From the NCBI RefSeq assembly GCF_001953865.1, contig NZ_MQUQ01000018.1, positions 1-64,000 of the forward strand: 64,000 bases of DNA, read 5' to 3'. This DNA comes from Amycolatopsis coloradensis (GTDB taxonomy: Bacteria > Actinomycetota > Actinomycetes > Mycobacteriales > Pseudonocardiaceae). This document shows positions 24,891 through 33,111 of the stretch, piece after piece. Each line of letters begins with the position of its first letter. Within the stretch, counting starts at the first letter, position 1. The notes under the pieces were generated by a model. It saw only the letters and a program-made list of their open reading frames with translations. It was not told the origin of the DNA and did not search any database. Both the position numbers and the translations under genes were made by a program.

Positions 24891-25865
24891 ATGGATGTCG
24901 AGTTACGTCATCTGCGGGTGGTGTGCGCCGTGGCCGACGCGGGCAGCATCACGCGCGCGGCGATCGGCGTCGGGAGCACCCAGCCCGCGCTGACCGCCGC
25001 CGTGCAACGGATCGAGCGCGCGTTCGGCGAAACGCTGTTCGTCCGCAGCCGGGAAGGGGTCGTGCCGACGGCGTTCGGCGAATGCGTGCTCGCTCGCGCG
25101 CGGACCGTCCTCGCCGCGGCGGACACGATGCACCGGGACGCGGCACGCTGGCTGGCGGACGGGGAGAAGCGGCCGGTCGCGCTGGGCGGGATCGGTGGTT
25201 CGATGGTCGTCGAGCTGGCGGACCGGCTCGGTGATTCCGGCCGGGCGCAAGCGGTTTCGGTGACCACCGAGTTCTCACCCCTGCGACTGCTGGATCTCGT
25301 GGCGGGCGGGCAACTCGACGCCGCCGTCGTCGCCGACTACCCCGGTCACGTCCTTCCCCCGGCGCCAGGGGTGGCGCTGCGGCCGCTGGCCGCGCAACCG
25401 GTGTTCGTGGCGATCGCGGCGGACCATCCGGCCGCCCGCGGCACCGAGATCGACCTCGCCGACCTCGCCGGGGAACGGTGGGTGCTCGGGCCGTCCGACG
25501 GTGCAGGCTGGCCCGAGTGTTTCGAGGAAGCTTGTGCGCGGTCGGGATTCCGGCCGCAGGTCGCGCATCGGAGTACGGAACTCCGGCCGCTGCAACGCCT
25601 GATCGCCGCGGGCCGGGCGGCTTCCCCGTGCCAGGTGACCTTTCCCGCCACACCGGGGATCGCGATCCGCGCTCTCACGGGAGATCCGTTGTGGATGCGG
25701 TATCTGATCGCCTGGAACACCGAAGGTGCCTTCGGCGGGACCAGCGACGTCTTGATCGCCGCGGCCGAGGCGGCCTACCGGTCCGACACCGACAGCAGTC
25801 GCCCCTACCGGCACTGGCTCGCCCGCCGTGGCGAACCGGTCGCCGTCCGGCGTGCCATCGGGTGA
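24891..25865 (+). CDS. LysR-family transcriptional regulator
   Basis: The 324-residue product starts MDVELRHLRVVCAVADAGSITRAAIGVGSTQPALTAAVQRIERAFGETLFVR, the LysR DNA-binding domain with linker helix, followed by a periplasmic-binding-type effector domain. It is divergent from the secreted M64 peptidase across a short leader and could regulate it. The effector is unknown. Confidence 0.87.
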   Translation: MDVELRHLRVVCAVADAGSITRAAIGVGSTQPALTAAVQRIERAFGETLFVRSREGVVPTAFGECVLARARTVLAAADTMHRDAARWLADGEKRPVALGGIGGSMVVELADRLGDSGRAQAVSVTTEFSPLRLLDLVAGGQLDAAVVADYPGHVLPPAPGVALRPLAAQPVFVAIAADHPAARGTEIDLADLAGERWVLGPSDGAGWPECFEEACARSGFRPQVAHRSTELRPLQRLIAAGRAASPCQVTFPATPGIAIRALTGDPLWMRYLIAWNTEGAFGGTSDVLIAAAEAAYRSDTDSSRPYRHWLARRGEPVAVRRAIG

Positions 25866-25939
25866 CACCTGGTCGGGGAATTCCCCTGTCGGGGCGGTGG
25901 TCCTAGCCTCGGATCACCTCATCGACGAAGGGTAAGAAA

Positions 25940-26692
25940 TTGCGTCTGCGCGCCCTGCTGGCCGCCGCTGTCCTGACCATCCTCACCGCTCCGGCCGCGT
26001 TCGCCGCGCCGGACGTCGCCCACGGCTCCGCTGTCCCACCGGGGCAGTTCGGCTTCGTCGCGAAGATCGCGATGACGAAGATCCCGCGCCCGGACGGCTC
26101 GACCTACAGCAGCTACTGCACGGGTGCGCTGGTCTCGCCCGGCTGGGTCGTCACCACCGGGCACTGCTTCCACGACGCGCACCGCAAGCGGGTCTCGGGC
26201 AAGATGCCGTACCCGACCACGGTGACGCTGGGGCTCGTCGACGAAGCGACCGAATCAGGGGTGGCCCGCAAGGCGATCGAAGTGCGGCAGGCGAAGGAAA
26301 ACGACGTCGCCCTCCTCAAGTTGGACACCCCGGTGAGCATGGTGACCCCGTTGACGGTGAACCGCGTGCTTCCCGCGGTCGGCCAGCAGCTGACACTGGC
26401 GGGCTGGGGCAGCCTGACCGCGACGAATCCCGCTCCGGCGACCCGGATGCAGCAGGGAACCGTCCAGGTGGCCACGGTGGCCCCTACGACGGTGGGGGTC
26501 CGCGGCGCGGGCCCGGCGATCACGACCAGCGCCTGCACCTACGACTCCGGCGCGCCGTACTTCGTCCCGGGAGGCAAGAGCGGCGCTTTGGTCTCGCTGG
26601 AGACGACCGGGCCGAATTGCCCGCACAGCGGGGTCGAGACGACCTCCCGTGCGGACGTCATCGCGGACTGGATCGCCACCCAAACGGCCTAG
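25940..26692 (+). CDS. Secreted trypsin-like serine protease
   Basis: The 250-residue product begins at a TTG at 25940 with aaggg just ahead; this start gives a full signal peptide (RLRALLAAAVLTILTAPAAFA). The S1 chymotrypsin fold has the catalytic His in VVTTGHCFHDA, Asp in ENDVALLKL and Ser in YDSGAPYFV. The last is GDSGGP with Gly-to-Ala, a change tolerated in related actinobacterial enzymes. All three residues are present, so it is probably active outside the cell. Confidence 0.85.
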   Translation: MRLRALLAAAVLTILTAPAAFAAPDVAHGSAVPPGQFGFVAKIAMTKIPRPDGSTYSSYCTGALVSPGWVVTTGHCFHDAHRKRVSGKMPYPTTVTLGLVDEATESGVARKAIEVRQAKENDVALLKLDTPVSMVTPLTVNRVLPAVGQQLTLAGWGSLTATNPAPATRMQQGTVQVATVAPTTVGVRGAGPAITTSACTYDSGAPYFVPGGKSGALVSLETTGPNCPHSGVETTSRADVIADWIATQTA

Positions 26693-27022
26693 ACGGTGGG
26701 TTCCGTGAGGCTCAGCGACTGTCTATGGAGGACGCTTTTCGAGTCAAATCGGTCTTTTAGCGGCCGTATGCCCGTACGTCAAGGCCTTGTCGCCTACGCT
26801 CAGGGTCAATGCCCGGAACGTGAAGTTCAGCGGGCCTCTTCCTTGCGCCAGAGGCCTTCACACGCTGAGCAACCGAGCCGATGCGAGACCACGTCCGCTT
26901 CTTGCGGTTGGCCCGATCGCCACGGAATTACTCAACTGGACGCGTGTTCCGCCTCCAAGCACGCGAGTTCGCTGTTTCGGCCGGTGATCGACCGGGTAGC
27001 TGCCTGAGCAGGAGGTATCGCC
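26693..27022. other. Gap with a possible terminator hairpin
   Basis: No gene is supported here. Around 26822-26863 gtgaag and ggcctct face agaggcc and ttcac, which could form a hairpin and end the protease transcript. The 5' leader of the small proline-rich gene follows. Confidence 0.35.
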
Positions 27023-27202
27023 ATGACTACCGAGCGAATGACCGCGCCTCCGGCGCCGCCGAACCCCATGCCGCCGGATCCCGGAGTGCCCGATCCCGGA
27101 GTGCCCGAGCCGGTGCCGGACCCGGGGAAGCCCGAACCGCTGCCGGATCCCGGGGTCCCCGAACCGCTCCCCGAGCCGGCGCCGCAGCCGGGCGGGCAGT
27201 GA
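27023..27202 (+). CDS. Small proline-rich repeat protein
   Basis: The 59-residue product follows an excellent ribosome site (ggaggt at 27011-27016). Nearly half of it is proline, in short repeats such as PDPGVP, PEPVPDPG and PEPLPEP, with acidic spacing. It has no signal peptide or cysteine. It ends a few bases from the convergent small membrane protein gene. No function is known to me. The strong ribosome site and regular repeat make chance unlikely. Confidence 0.6.
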   Translation: MTTERMTAPPAPPNPMPPDPGVPDPGVPEPVPDPGKPEPLPDPGVPEPLPEPAPQPGGQ

Positions 27203-27205
27203 TCC

Positions 27206-27337
27206 TCACAGAGTGAACGCGAGCCAAAGCGCGAGCCAGGCGCAAGCCGCGACCGCGACGACGACCGCGAAAACCCGCAGGCCGGCGGTGGCGATCCGGA
27301 GCGATGCGGTGGCGTTCTGCTGACGGTGATTGCCCAT
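27206..27337 (-). CDS. Small membrane protein (43 residues)
   Basis: The minus-strand ATG at 27337 is preceded by aaaggagg at optimal spacing, a nearly perfect ribosome site. The product has a polar N-terminus (MGNHRQQNATASLRIATAG), then one hydrophobic helix FAVVVAVAACAWLALWLAF. It is a single-pass membrane protein, too short for assignment. It converges on the proline-rich gene with only three bases between their stops. Confidence 0.6.
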   Translation of the reverse strand: MGNHRQQNATASLRIATAGLRVFAVVVAVAACAWLALWLAFTL

Positions 27338-27431
27338 GATTCCGCCCTCCTTTCAAGATCACCCTCCGCTTTCCCGGCGCTCGCCGCAGCGGGGACGAGT
27401 TGGCCGGGTGACCCCATCCGGGTGAGGGCAG

Positions 27432-27500
27432 CCCGCGATTCGTCCTCTAGTTGCGGTAGTTGGCGGCACAAACTACCGCAACTAGAGGACGAATTGCGGG
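27432..27500. terminator. Very long hairpin after the LuxR-type gene
   Basis: Two 30-base arms (27432-27461 and 27471-27500) are reverse complements with one mismatch, around a nine-base loop (ggcggcaca). The arm begins one base after the stop codon of the LuxR-type gene at 27502, so it is placed like a terminator. Its arms are only moderately GC-rich, and no T run follows. The length is far beyond a usual terminator stem. Confidence 0.75.
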
Positions 27501-27501
27501 T

Positions 27502-28488
27502 TTAGAGCCAGCCGTTGTGTGAGGCGAAGACGCCCAGCTGGAAGCGGCTGGTGACACCGGCGCGATCCATCAGGGTTTCGAGATAGCGGAACAGGGTGCG
27601 CCTGCTGACGCCGAGTTCGGCGGCGATCTCGTCGTCCTTGCGCCCGGCCGCGAGCAGGATCAGCAACTCCCGTTCGATCGGCCGGATCGGCTGCTCGGAC
27701 GCTTGGCCTCGCCGGTCGAGTGGAAGCGCCGCCGCCCACGAGGTTTCGAACAGCCCCTCCAACGCGGAGAAGAGGCTGCAAGGCCGCACGATGACGATGG
27801 ACTGGTTGCGATCCGCCTCGCGGATGGTCAGGGCGATGGTGGCCGCCCGGTTGTCGAAGAGGGTCAGTTTCACCGGAAGTTCGGGCAACAGCCTGGCCTG
27901 CTCACCGGCGCGCAGGCACGGCAGGATGTTCCCGGTGAGATAACCGGGATCGCCGAGTGACGCTCCACTGTAGACACAGCGGTAGGTGATCCCGCGCCGC
28001 AACTGCTCCTCCTCGAGGAGATTCCGGTGGCCGCCGGTGAAATAGGGCGGGGAATCGAGACGGCGCACCTGGTGCCGCACCATGGTCGCGAGGTGCTGCA
28101 ACCGGGGAACGATGGCGTCGCCGGTGACCACTTCGAGCAGATCCTGCGCGTGCGGCATCCCCGAATGCGCCCGCCGGAAGGCTCGGTACGCGGTCTGCAC
28201 CGCGAGCCGCGCGTCGTGCAGTTCGGCCTGCCGTCGCGTGGTCAGCGCGGCCAGCGCCTCACCGGGGTTGGCGGGGAGGAAATCGGTGCCGTCCACTCCG
28301 GACGACACCGCCAGCCCCGCGTCGGCCAGTTCTTTCAATGCCAGGTGGACGGTTTCCGCGTCGCCCTCCCGGCACGCCAGTTCCCCGGCCGACACGGGCG
28401 CGCTCTCGAGCATCCGGCGATAGATCCGGGCGGCGGTCTCGCCGAGACCCAGCCTGATCAGTTGCGCGCCGAGTCCGTCGGGGGACAT
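27502..28488 (-). CDS. TrmB-like/LuxR C-terminal transcriptional regulator
   Basis: The 328-residue product has an N-terminal winged-helix region resembling TrmB-type sugar regulators (LGLGETAARIYRRMLESAPVSAGELACRE). A middle domain of unknown fold follows, then a LuxR helix-turn-helix at the end (IERELLILLAAGRKDDEIAAELGVSRRTLFRYLETLMDRAGV). No receiver domain is present. It belongs to an actinobacterial group of orphan LuxR regulators; the target is unknown. A 30-bp hairpin directly follows its stop. Confidence 0.78.
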   Translation of the reverse strand: MSPDGLGAQLIRLGLGETAARIYRRMLESAPVSAGELACREGDAETVHLALKELADAGLAVSSGVDGTDFLPANPGEALAALTTRRQAELHDARLAVQTAYRAFRRAHSGMPHAQDLLEVVTGDAIVPRLQHLATMVRHQVRRLDSPPYFTGGHRNLLEEEQLRRGITYRCVYSGASLGDPGYLTGNILPCLRAGEQARLLPELPVKLTLFDNRAATIALTIREADRNQSIVIVRPCSLFSALEGLFETSWAAALPLDRRGQASEQPIRPIERELLILLAAGRKDDEIAAELGVSRRTLFRYLETLMDRAGVTSRFQLGVFASHNGWL

Positions 28489-28491
28489 GGC

Positions 28492-28941
28492 TTAGACGCC
28501 CGACGTGTCGCGGATCCAGGTGCGGTTCGCCGCGATGCCGGTGTGCGTGGAGCTGTCCACCTTGTTGCCCGCGATGTGCACGCCGACCTGCTTGCCGCCG
28601 ACGAACACCGGCCCGCCCGAGTCGCCGCCGTCGGTCAGACCGTCGCCCTCGCGCGCCTTGATCAGTCCACTCCCGACACTGGTCACCGTCATCCGGGCGA
28701 CCTTGAGGTGGCGCTGCAGGTCGCCGTCTTCGTCGTAACCCCAGCCATAAACGTGTTCGGTGTCACCGGCGGCGACGGAAGTGCCGAGGGAGGAATACGT
28801 CGTGCTGACCGAACGATCGAGCCTCAGCAGCGCGATGTCGGCGTATCGGCCGTCGATGATGGGGGCCGCGCCGGCGGCGGGCGCGGCCGTCGCGAGCCCG
28901 GCCGCGCACAGCAGTGCGGTGAGGAGACCTCGGATGCGCAT
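28492..28941 (-). CDS. Secreted S1 protease homologue lacking the His segment
   Basis: The 149-residue product has a signal peptide (to about residue 26), then APIIDGRYADIALLRLDRS, which jumps from the mature N-terminus directly to the catalytic Asp region (D35). The rest of the trypsin fold is intact, with TDGGDSGGPVFV (Ser108) and the C-terminal strands. The usual ~60 residues with the catalytic His are missing in frame, so proteolysis is not expected. Either an internal deletion made a dead secreted protein or it is a decaying gene. It lies four bases from the LuxR-type regulator's start side. Confidence 0.75.
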   Translation of the reverse strand: MRIRGLLTALLCAAGLATAAPAAGAAPIIDGRYADIALLRLDRSVSTTYSSLGTSVAAGDTEHVYGWGYDEDGDLQRHLKVARMTVTSVGSGLIKAREGDGLTDGGDSGGPVFVGGKQVGVHIAGNKVDSSTHTGIAANRTWIRDTSGV

Positions 28942-29187
28942 GGGTGCCTTCCGCTACAGGGAAACGACGAAAGAAGGGGAATTCGACGGGCCGCCCGTGT
29001 TATGGCCGCAAAGGGATCGCCAGGGGTCGCCCGGCCGGATCCGTTGCCGGTTTTCCCATGCTAGGCAAGCGGATACGGCCGTTGATAGCGACTAAAGACG
29101 GGAGAAAAGCGCGCCGACTGGCACGGCACCCGGCCGGTCGGCACGGAAGTGCCGATGGCACGGATGCGTCATATTCCGCGGAGCGGG

Positions 29188-29544
29188 TCAGCGACGACGG
29201 CGTTTCCCGGACGGCGCGGCCTCGAGCAGTTCTTCGGCGATGAGGATGGCCCGATCCGACAGCGTCGTGGACAACCGCTCCACCGAATCGCCGATCCGGC
29301 CAGCTTCCCGGCGCACGCCCTCGCCGACGGGCTTGCTGTGCCGGTCGGCCAGACCGGCGAGCCTGCTCCCGGAGAGCAGGACCAGATCGGCGAGGCGCTC
29401 GCCCAGTTCGGTCACCTGGTTCGCCGTCCTGCCCGCCCGGCGGGCCACCAGGTCCTCGGTCTCCCGGCGCAGCTCACGGACCGCGGATCGCGACTCGGTT
29501 GTCGTCCCGGTGAGTGCGGACTTCAGGGTTTTTGTCACGTCCAT
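29188..29544 (-). CDS. Helical uncharacterised protein
   Basis: From the ATG at 29544 the product is 118 residues, almost entirely amphipathic helix: SAVRELRRETEDLVARRAGRTANQVTELGERLADLVLLSG, then a second helix pair and a basic tail SGKRRRR. It has no signal peptide or membrane helix. It resembles small helical, polymer- or membrane-surface-binding proteins, but I recognise no family. It stands alone. Confidence 0.55.
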   Translation of the reverse strand: MDVTKTLKSALTGTTTESRSAVRELRRETEDLVARRAGRTANQVTELGERLADLVLLSGSRLAGLADRHSKPVGEGVRREAGRIGDSVERLSTTLSDRAILIAEELLEAAPSGKRRRR

Positions 29545-29920
29545 CAGGGATCGACCTCCACGCGGCTCGCCTGCGTTGAGTGTACGCCCGTACTCCCAGT
29601 GTCCGGAATACGGTCCCGCGATTCTCTTTGTGCAGTAGGGGATAGCTGAATCGGCCCGGTCTTGAGTGGACAGCCATGTACTGAGTAAGGAGCGGCGTCC
29701 TCCGGCGATTGCCCACAGTATGGCCGAGACGGGCGCCGTGGCGCATCGACCTAGGACGGTGTCCAGTTCAAGACCGCCGGCGGCGTCAAGATCGGCCAGT
29801 TGCACAACGGGGCGGCATCCTCGCGATGAGCGGCGCCCGCGGCGGGCTCGCCCGGCCGTCGCGAGACGAGGTCACCCGAACGCGGTCAGGGGCCGGGGTG
29901 GGCGACCACTCCGGCCCCGT
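29545..29920. other. Gap with a possible gene-end remnant
   Basis: No complete gene is visible. A plus-strand stretch near 29757-29829 reads GVQFKTAGGVKIGQLHNGAASSR to a stop, which looks like the last residues of a lost gene. Nothing else supports it. Confidence 0.3.
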
Positions 29921-30475
29921 TCAATTCCGCGGGCCCCAGCCCGCCACGGCGAGCCGGAACAGCCGGTCCGCGCGCGCGGCCGGATCCGGATGGTGCTCTG
30001 TGGCCAGGACGATGCCGACGATCAACGTGATGAGGTCCCCGACGGTGACCTCCGGGGCCACCACGCCGTCCCGCGCGGCCCCCAGGAGGAGGGGCTCGCC
30101 GGCCTTCTCCAAGGCAGCCGAGCAGGAGTTCTCGTGTACCGGGCCGTCATAGGCGAGGGTGGCCGCCAGTCCCCGGGCGGAAACGCAGTAGGCGACGACG
30201 TCTTCGAGCCAGTCCATCAGCGCGGCCCCGCTGTCGCCCTCGCCGGTCAGTTCGACCGCGCGGGCACACAGCGCCTCGATCCGGTGCGCGGACACCGCCT
30301 CCAGCAGGGCGCGGCGGGTGGGGAAGTGGCGGCGGACGGTCGCCGAGCCGACGTTGGCGACGCGGGCGATCTGTTCCAGGGACGCGTTCGCACCGTGGGC
30401 CGCGACCTCCTCCTCGGCGGCCGCGAGGATCCGCGCGTAGTTGCGCCGTGCGTCGGCGCGCCGTCCGTCGGACAT
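29921..30475 (-). CDS. TetR-family repressor
   Basis: The 184-residue product has the TetR helix-turn-helix (RILAAAEEEVAAHGANASLEQIARVANVGSATVRRHFPTRRALLEAV) and a C-terminal helical ligand domain with the MDWLEDVVAYCV pattern of the SbtR-like group. The ATG at 30475 is chosen for the ggtgaag element. It is divergent from the NmrA-type gene, and the shared upstream region holds a paired palindrome, so it very likely represses both. Confidence 0.88.
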   Translation of the reverse strand: MSDGRRADARRNYARILAAAEEEVAAHGANASLEQIARVANVGSATVRRHFPTRRALLEAVSAHRIEALCARAVELTGEGDSGAALMDWLEDVVAYCVSARGLAATLAYDGPVHENSCSAALEKAGEPLLLGAARDGVVAPEVTVGDLITLIVGIVLATEHHPDPAARADRLFRLAVAGWGPRN

Positions 30476-30496
30476 GCCTTCACCTCGATGGTTGCG

Positions 30497-30553
30497 TAAG
30501 TGGCGGGGCCCGCCATATCGTAGCGGACGATAAACGGCGGACCCCGCCACTTA
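30497..30553. promoter_or_regulatory. Two facing TetR operator copies
   Basis: An 18-mer (taagtggcggggcccgcc, 30497-30514) faces its near-perfect reverse complement at 30536-30553 (one mismatch). Each copy contains a short palindrome around tggcggg, and a small dyad tatcgt/acgata lies between. This arrangement fits one operator per divergent promoter, bound by the TetR protein at 29921-30475. Confidence 0.7.
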
Positions 30554-30572
30554 TGCTCACGAAGGAGCGATC

Positions 30573-31484
30573 ATGTCTTCAGAACCCGTTCTGGTCACCG
30601 GTGCCACCGGCAGGCAGGGCGGCGCGACCGTCCGCGCCCTGCTCGCGGCGGGCGTCCCCGTCCGCGCGTTGGTGCGGGACCCGGCCGGGGCCGAGGCCGT
30701 CGAGGCGCTCGGCGCGGAACTCGCCGTCGGGGATCTGCACGACTTCGATTCCGTGGTCCGGGCCGCCAAGGGCGCCCGTGCCGTGTTCTCCGTGCAGATG
30801 CCCGGAATGAGCGTGGAAGGTTTCGACTTCGCCGGGGAAGTGACCCAGGGCGTGAACCTCGTCGAGGCCGCGAAGGCCGCGGGGGTGCCGCAGTTCGTGC
30901 ACACGTCCGTGTCAGGCGCGGGACAGCACGTCGAGGCCCCCGGTTGGGCCGAGGGACGCTGGGCTTCGATGGAGCCCACGCTGGGCGCCAAGGCCGCGAT
31001 CCAGGACCGTGTCCGGGCGGCGGGTTTTCCGCGGTGGACCCTGCTCAAGCCGGGCTTCTTCATGGAGAACTTCTTGCCTGCCATGAAGTTCCTGTTCCCG
31101 CGAGGCGTCGAGGGCGGTCTCGTGAGCGTCCTCAGGCCGGAGACGCGTCTGTCGCTGGCGGCGGTGGACGACATCGGCACGGCGGCCGCGGCCGCCATCG
31201 CGGAGCCGGAGCGGTTCGACGGCGTCGAGCTCGAACTGGCGAGTGATTTCCTTTCGATGAAGGAGATCGCCGCGATCCTGTCCGACGCTCTTGGCGTACG
31301 CCTGCCCGCACCGGAGATGACGGTGGAGCAGGCGTCGGCCGCGGGAATGCCGCCGATGGGCGCCTCGCACGAGTGGTTGAACGCCGTCGGCCAGCCGGGG
31401 CGCCCGGAGTACGCGACGGAGCTGGGCCTTCCGCTCACCGGGTTCGAGGAGTGGGCCCGGAAATACCTGCGCCCCGGCGCCTGA
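30573..31484 (+). CDS. NmrA-like NAD(P)-binding oxidoreductase
   Basis: The 303-residue protein has the Rossmann motif VLVTGATGRQGGATVRALLAAGVPVRALVRDP of the NmrA/SDR-a5 group. GDLHDFDSVVRAAKGARAVFSVQ and FVHTSVSGAG follow, without a classical YxxxK catalytic pair. Such proteins either reduce quinones or ketones or act as redox sensors. It is divergent from a TetR repressor across a double operator, so it is probably induced by a toxic small molecule. Confidence 0.83.
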   Translation: MSSEPVLVTGATGRQGGATVRALLAAGVPVRALVRDPAGAEAVEALGAELAVGDLHDFDSVVRAAKGARAVFSVQMPGMSVEGFDFAGEVTQGVNLVEAAKAAGVPQFVHTSVSGAGQHVEAPGWAEGRWASMEPTLGAKAAIQDRVRAAGFPRWTLLKPGFFMENFLPAMKFLFPRGVEGGLVSVLRPETRLSLAAVDDIGTAAAAAIAEPERFDGVELELASDFLSMKEIAAILSDALGVRLPAPEMTVEQASAAGMPPMGASHEWLNAVGQPGRPEYATELGLPLTGFEEWARKYLRPGA

Positions 31485-31525
31485 CCCGTGTGATCGTCGA
31501 GGCGCGCCGGCCCGGCGAGGGGCGT

Positions 31526-31555
31526 TTGACAAAGCGGAACAGTGATCCGTATGTT
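31526..31555 (+). promoter_or_regulatory. Promoter of the chlorophyllase-like hydrolase
   Basis: ttgaca at 31526-31531 and tatgtt at 31550-31555 are separated by 18 bases, a good sigma-70-type promoter for this GC-rich genome. Confidence 0.6.
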
Positions 31556-31572
31556 TGTGGAACACTGTTCCG
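31535..31572. promoter_or_regulatory. Inverted repeat overlapping the hydrolase promoter
   Basis: cggaacagtg (31535-31544) faces cactgttccg (31563-31572). The right side also contains the palindrome ggaacactgttcc. It covers the -35/-10 spacer and the start region, as expected for a TetR-type repressor. No TetR gene is adjacent on this side, so the regulator is unknown. Confidence 0.6.
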
Positions 31573-31603
31573 TTTAGTTCGCCGACCCGAGGGAAGACAA
31601 GTC

Positions 31604-32539
31604 ATGAGCTTTTCGGCCTCCGCCCCTGTCCTGTCGATCAGTCCGGTGGTGCTGCCTTTCCCGGGCCGTGCCGTGGATCTGCGAGTCCGGGTCTCGGTGC
31701 CGGTGACCGGCGACAGGCTGCCGATCATCCTGTTGTCGCACGGCCAGGGCCATTCGAACCACCTGTCGTCGCTGAACGGCTATGCGCCGCTCGTGAACCA
31801 TTGGGTGACGCACGGGTTCGCGGTCCTTCAGCCCACCCACCTAAGTTCCAGGACGCTGGATTTGGGGTCCGATCACCCGGAAGCGCCCCTGTATCAACGA
31901 TCCCGGGCCGAGGACATGATCGGCATCCTCGACCGGCTCGACGAGATCGAGGCCGCGGTACCGGGCCTCGGCGGGCGCCTGGACCGGGACAAGGTCGCCG
32001 TTGCCGGGCACTCGATGGGCGGGCACACCGCGAGTCTGCTGCTGGGCGCGCGGTACACCGAACCCCGCACCGGAACGGAAGTGAACCTGGCCGAACCCCG
32101 GATCTCCGCCGGAGTGCTGCTCGCCGCACCCGGCCGCGGCGGCGACGCCGTCACCGAGTTCGTGGCGGAGAATTACCCCTTCTTCCTGAGCGCGGATTTC
32201 TCCGCGATGACGACCCCCGCGCTCGTCGTCGCCGGTGACAAGGACGCTTCGGCACATCTGACGGTCCGCGGCCCGGACTGGCACGCCGACCCGTACTTCC
32301 TTTCCCCGGGACGCAAGACTTTGCTCACCCTGTTCGGCGCGGAGCACGGGCTCGGCGGGATCTCCGGCTACGACGTCGCCGAGACCACGGACGAGAACCC
32401 GGGGCGAGTGGCCGCGGTGCAGTGGCTCACGTCGGCCTATCTCCGCAGCGAGCTGCACCCGGGCGATCCCGCTTGGCGGGAGGCGGCTGACGCGCTGGCC
32501 GCCGAGTCCGATCCGCTCGGACGGATCGAGTCGAAGTAG
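31604..32539 (+). CDS. Chlorophyllase/dienelactone-hydrolase-like alpha/beta hydrolase
   Basis: From the ATG at 31604 the product is 311 residues. It shows the alpha/beta hydrolase pattern with IILLSHGQGHSNH (oxyanion), DKVAVAGHSMGGHTASLLLG (nucleophile Ser in GHSMG), ALVVAGDKDAS (acid) and GAEHGLGG (His). No signal peptide is present. The promoter carries an inverted repeat, so it is repressed by an unseen regulator. The substrate is unknown. Confidence 0.82.
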   Translation: MSFSASAPVLSISPVVLPFPGRAVDLRVRVSVPVTGDRLPIILLSHGQGHSNHLSSLNGYAPLVNHWVTHGFAVLQPTHLSSRTLDLGSDHPEAPLYQRSRAEDMIGILDRLDEIEAAVPGLGGRLDRDKVAVAGHSMGGHTASLLLGARYTEPRTGTEVNLAEPRISAGVLLAAPGRGGDAVTEFVAENYPFFLSADFSAMTTPALVVAGDKDASAHLTVRGPDWHADPYFLSPGRKTLLTLFGAEHGLGGISGYDVAETTDENPGRVAAVQWLTSAYLRSELHPGDPAWREAADALAAESDPLGRIESK

Positions 32540-32554
32540 GTCCCTGACGAAGTC

Positions 32555-32587
32555 TAGTTGACAAATCTCTAGATGAGTTGTCTACTA
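32555..32587. promoter_or_regulatory. Imperfect inverted repeat, PadR operator
   Basis: tagttgacaa and ttgtctacta face each other about 13 bases apart, just before the PadR start codon at 32593. ttgaca within the first arm may also be the -35 element. Confidence 0.5.
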
Positions 32588-32592
32588 GTGGC

Positions 32593-33111
32593 ATGGTTCT
32601 TTCCCGTCTCATCCTGGGGCTGCTCGCGCTCGTGCCGATGACCGGCTACGACCTCAAGCGTCATTTCGAGTCGACCGTCGGGCACTTCTGGGCGGCGGAC
32701 AAAGCGCAGATCTACCGCACTCTCGCCCAGCTCGTCGCCGACGGGCTCGCTGAGGTCGAGAAGGTGGCCGGGTCCGGGGCGCCGGACCGGCAGGAACACC
32801 GCATCACCGCCGCGGGGCGGGCGGCTCTCGCCGGGTGGCTGGCGAGCGAGCCGGAGCGGCACGTCGAACGAGATCCCTTTCTCGCGCGGGTGTTCTTCGG
32901 CGCGGACCTCGACGATGACGGCTTCCGCGCGCTGCTGGCGGGACGTCGCGAAGCGACTCGGGCCCGGCTGGAGCAGTTCGAACGGACGCGGGCCGAGTCC
33001 GCGGCGTCCGACCGCGCCAGCCGGTTGCGACTGTCTACTTTGGACAACGGAATCGCGCACCTGCGCGTCGAACTCGACTGGCTGGACACGGTCGAAGAGG
33101 AGTTCGCGTGA
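32593..33111 (+). CDS. PadR-family regulator
   Basis: The 172-residue protein has the PadR winged helix (LILGLLALVPMTGYDLKRHFESTVGHFWAADKAQIYRTLAQLVADGLAEVEKV) and the C-terminal PadR/Vir-type dimerisation domain with a long helix. The ATG at 32593 follows an inverted repeat that is probably its own operator. Its stop overlaps the start of the alpha/beta hydrolase (GTGA at 33108-33111), so the two are a transcription unit. Confidence 0.86.
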   Translation: MVLSRLILGLLALVPMTGYDLKRHFESTVGHFWAADKAQIYRTLAQLVADGLAEVEKVAGSGAPDRQEHRITAAGRAALAGWLASEPERHVERDPFLARVFFGADLDDDGFRALLAGRREATRARLEQFERTRAESAASDRASRLRLSTLDNGIAHLRVELDWLDTVEEEFA

